DNA from: Dehalococcoidia bacterium
GTDB lineage: Bacteria > Chloroflexota > Dehalococcoidia > SZUA-161
Assembly (NCBI GenBank): GCA_030619685.1
Contig: JAUXAX010000026.1
Span: 1-26,371, forward strand
Length of the DNA stretch: 26,371 nt
Reading direction: 5' to 3'
Part shown: positions 24,453 to 26,371 of the stretch, in pieces
Position numbering within the stretch: the stretch's first letter is position 1
Layout of the letters: each line of letters opens with the position of its first letter
The notes under the pieces: model-generated
Database searches by the model: none
What the model was told of the DNA's origin: nothing
Seen by the model: only the letters and a program-made list of their open reading frames with translations
Translations under genes and position numbers: made by a program

Positions 24453-25460
24453 ATGGGTAATTTGAGAGATTCGCTGTTTGCACCTGTAGAAAGGGAGATC
24501 CTTCTTGTAGAGGAGGGTATTAAGGCGGTAGCGGACGTTGATTACCCTTGGCTTGCGGAGCTATTGAGCTACATCGTGAATAGTGGTGGCAAGCGCCTTC
24601 GTCCAGCATTGACTTTGCTCACAGGCAAGCTTAAAGATGGTTGTAACCTTGATTTGCTTATCCCTGTGGCGACAGGTGTCGAGCTGCTTCACACTGCTAC
24701 CCTGGTACACGACGATACTATTGACCTCTCACCCAGGCGCCATGGCCAACCAACAGCCGCCAGCATTTGGGGCTGGGGTATAGCCACCCTGGCTGGAGAT
24801 TACCTTTTCTCTAAGGCTGCTGAGTTGGTTTCTCGGGCTGCCAATATTAGGGCAGACAGACTTTTTGCACAAACACTCACGGCCTTGTGTACTGGCGAAT
24901 TAGAGGAGAGCTTCAGCAGCTTCGACCAGAACCAGATACGCCAAAGCTATTTCAGGAGGATTGGCAATAAGACCGCTTCTCTGTTTTCAATGGCTACGGA
25001 GTCAGGTGGGATAGTCGCTGAGGCTTCGGAGGAGGCAATACAAGCCCTGCGGAGCTATGGCTATAACCTGGGAATGGCCTTCCAGATCGTCGATGATATC
25101 CTGGACTTTACTGCCGGGGAGGAGGAGCTGGGCAAGCCAGTGGCAAGCGACCTGCTACAGGGTCACTTAACGCTCCCGGCGATCTTGCTGAAAGAGCAGC
25201 GTCCGCATGACAACCCAATTAGGGACATATTCGAACAGAGACAAACTGAGCAAAATCTTGAGATAGCGATCGAGATGATACGCAGTTCGGAGATTGTTCC
25301 CGAATGTTACCGTGTTGCTCAGGATTTCACGGCTGAGGCATGTCGTACATTGGAGATGTTTCCTGAAAGCCCCTGCCAGCGAGCGCTATTTGAGCTAGCG
25401 GACTACGTAGTCGAGCCAACGGTAGGGGCGAACACACCGGTTCGCCCCTACCGTAGATGA
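24453..25460 (+). CDS. Long-chain polyprenyl diphosphate synthase
   Basis: 335-residue trans-isoprenyl diphosphate synthase that extends allylic diphosphates with isopentenyl diphosphate to make quinone side chains or other long prenyl chains. Substrate motifs: GGKRLRP (45-51), first Asp-rich motif DDTID (87-91), RRHGQPT, GNKTASLF, and second Asp-rich motif DDILD (214-218), then GKPVASDLLQGHLTLP. The residue five before the first motif is alanine (A82), which in this family favours long products; exact length unknown. The last residues (about VGANTPVRPYRR) are encoded by the inverted repeat at 25419-25454 and look like an added tail. The stop overlaps the convergent recO end by 13 bp. It starts 17 bp after RND copy 2 and is likely in the metG-RND operon. 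Confidence 0.93.
   Translation: MGNLRDSLFAPVEREILLVEEGIKAVADVDYPWLAELLSYIVNSGGKRLRPALTLLTGKLKDGCNLDLLIPVATGVELLHTATLVHDDTIDLSPRRHGQPTAASIWGWGIATLAGDYLFSKAAELVSRAANIRADRLFAQTLTALCTGELEESFSSFDQNQIRQSYFRRIGNKTASLFSMATESGGIVAEASEEAIQALRSYGYNLGMAFQIVDDILDFTAGEEELGKPVASDLLQGHLTLPAILLKEQRPHDNPIRDIFEQRQTEQNLEIAIEMIRSSEIVPECYRVAQDFTAEACRTLEMFPESPCQRALFELADYVVEPTVGANTPVRPYRR
25419..25454. repeat. Perfect 15-bp inverted repeat at convergent gene ends
   Basis: ACGGTAGGGGCGAAC (25419-25433), a 6-nt loop ACACCG, then its exact complement (25440-25454). It looks like the short GTAGGGGCG...CGCCCCTAC palindromic elements scattered in Chloroflexota and other genomes (family recognition from memory). It forms a strong hairpin in RNA from either strand but has no T-tract. 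It encodes the C-terminal tail of the prenyl synthase and the last codons of recO. Confidence 0.85.
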
Positions 25461-26200
25461 TCCAGGAACTCCAGGGACTTCACCTCACGCTCCAGAAGAT
25501 AGCGGATATACCACCTAATCAATTGCTCCACCTCACGAGACAAATCGCGGTTCATTCGCAGTCGTCTAGCAGAGGCATGGTCGCTATTGATGAGGAATCT
25601 CATCACCTTGAGGGCATCGACCGAAACAGGGCGAGCCATAGTTTCATTCCTACCACAGTCAGGACAAAGGGCGCCTCCGCTGCTGGCACTGAACAGGTTC
25701 CTTTGCGGCGCAAGGGGTGATTTGCAACCCAAGCATTGATAAAGCTCCGGCTGGTAGCCGAGGTGTCTCAGGAGTTGGAGCTCAAAGTGCCTGAGGACAA
25801 GCTCGCAGTTGCGTGCCCGGCAAAGCCAAAGCAGGTTGGTGCGCAGCAGTTCGTAGATAGGATAGTTTTCAACCTGCTCTGCAGTAAATTGGTCCACTAG
25901 CTCCGCGAGGTAGAAGGCGCAGCTTATATGCCTGAGGTCGCGCTTTAGGGGAAGAAAGCTCTCGATCGTCTGGGTCTGGGTGATGATATCCAGGTTCCGT
26001 CCCTGAGCCAGGAGCAAAGCACTCTGAGTCAAGAGGTCGAGGTGTCCGCCCAGCTTGCTCTTCGGTCTTCGTACTCCTTTTGCTACCGCCCTGATCTTGC
26101 CCAAGTTTGGGGTGTAGAGGGTGATGATGCCGTCTGCTTCGCCCAAATCGGTTCGCTTAAGAACAATCGCCTCGGTCTTGTACACACGTGGCCTAGCCAT
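25448..26200 (-). CDS. recO: DNA repair protein RecO
   Basis: 250-residue RecO, which with RecR loads RecA onto SSB-coated single-stranded DNA and anneals strands during gap and break repair. Visible parts (numbered from ATG 26200): an OB-fold N-terminus (YKTEAIVLKRTDLGEADGIITLYTPNLGKIRAVAKGVRRPKS, about 7-49, typical of the family), a helical domain, and a zinc finger with C156, C159, C179 and C182 (CLGC and CPDC). Start chosen at ATG 26200; a GTG one codon upstream is equally open. Neither has a clear ribosome site. It begins 15 bp after the stop of a partial upstream gene, so the two may be cotranscribed. The final codons (HLR and stop) lie inside the inverted repeat shared with the prenyl synthase. 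Confidence 0.95.
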   Translation of the reverse strand: MARPRVYKTEAIVLKRTDLGEADGIITLYTPNLGKIRAVAKGVRRPKSKLGGHLDLLTQSALLLAQGRNLDIITQTQTIESFLPLKRDLRHISCAFYLAELVDQFTAEQVENYPIYELLRTNLLWLCRARNCELVLRHFELQLLRHLGYQPELYQCLGCKSPLAPQRNLFSASSGGALCPDCGRNETMARPVSVDALKVMRFLINSDHASARRLRMNRDLSREVEQLIRWYIRYLLEREVKSLEFLDHLR

Positions 26201-26215
26201 CACAGTTCAGGGCGG

Positions 26216-26371
26216 TTACGTTACCTGTTCAGGAGCTTTAGCTACACCATCTGAGCTTGCTTCTGTCAGTTCGCCTTTTCCATAGGATAAGGCTGATCTA
26301 TGGATACAGTTCATGGAGCAGAAGGGGACCAATCTGGGTTTTCCTTCTTTGTCAATAACCCCAAAGTGAAG
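26216..26371 (-). CDS. C-terminal fragment of an unknown protein with an FCSMNC motif (runs off window)
   Basis: The minus-strand frame is open from the right edge to TAA at 26216-26218, giving 51 residues of a C-terminus. It begins LHFGVIDKEGKPRLVPFCS and continues MNCIHRSALSYGKGEL before a low-complexity, Ala/Ser-rich tail. FCSMNCI resembles the second half of small treble-clef zinc fingers of the TRASH/MYM kind (FCSxxC), but the first cysteine pair would lie outside the window. Its stop is 15 bp before recO on the same strand, which is normal operon spacing and supports it being a real gene. Function not recognised. Confidence 0.5.
   Translation of the reverse strand, partial: LHFGVIDKEGKPRLVPFCSMNCIHRSALSYGKGELTEASSDGVAKAPEQVT

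Noticed and set aside
1..26371. tRNA, rRNA, CRISPR array, insertion sequence or prophage
   Set aside because: Read by eye on both strands; no cloverleaf-like conserved arms, spaced direct repeats, transposase motifs or phage genes were recognised.

Overview
The window (26.4 kb, moderately GC-rich, about 97% gene) looks like chromosome from an uncultured anaerobic bacterium of the Chloroflexota, most likely Dehalococcoidia. This placement is an inference from gene content: a single-chain class II glycyl-tRNA synthetase, an archaeal-like methionyl-tRNA synthetase with four CxxC knuckles and an LSTSR signature, a CBS-less GuaB3-type IMP dehydrogenase, RND transporters with no adaptor or outer-membrane partner, two membrane pyrophosphatases, and a GTAGGGGCG-type palindromic repeat. 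No rRNA, tRNA, CRISPR array, transposase or phage gene was seen, and no gene-free stretch exceeds about 180 bp.

Region 1 (1-9.0 kb, all minus strand). Transcribed from right to left: glyS, a DinB-like protein, a small membrane-anchored unknown, a zinc alcohol dehydrogenase, then a tight four-gene block of sbcD, a RecB/Cas4-like iron-sulfur PD-(D/E)XK nuclease, a beta-CASP metallo-beta-lactamase nuclease and sbcC, which runs off the left edge. The last four genes overlap or sit within about 20 bp, and two start with GTG. They form a Mre11-Rad50 module with two further nuclease folds inserted, the best candidate here for an incompletely described DNA-processing system.

Region 2 (9.1-15.5 kb). 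A plus-strand glyoxalase II-like hydrolase converges on two adjacent minus-strand membrane pyrophosphatases. Signature residues place them in different classes: K+-independent (GNTTKA) and K+-dependent (GNTTAA). A hairpin plus T-tract lies between the predicted promoter and the start of the first-transcribed pyrophosphatase gene, so attenuation is possible. A guaB3-type gene lies upstream.

Region 3 (15.6-25.5 kb, plus strand). rsmI appears to have a leaderless promoter back to back with that of guaB3. metG, two tandem RND transporters and a long-chain polyprenyl diphosphate synthase follow with short gaps. The RND pair is a 3.13-kb tandem duplication whose left end lies inside the last codons of metG; near-identical patches suggest gene conversion. 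The polyprenyl synthase converges on recO, and their 3' ends overlap inside a perfect 15-bp inverted repeat that encodes part of both C-termini. A partial minus-strand gene upstream of recO runs off the right edge.
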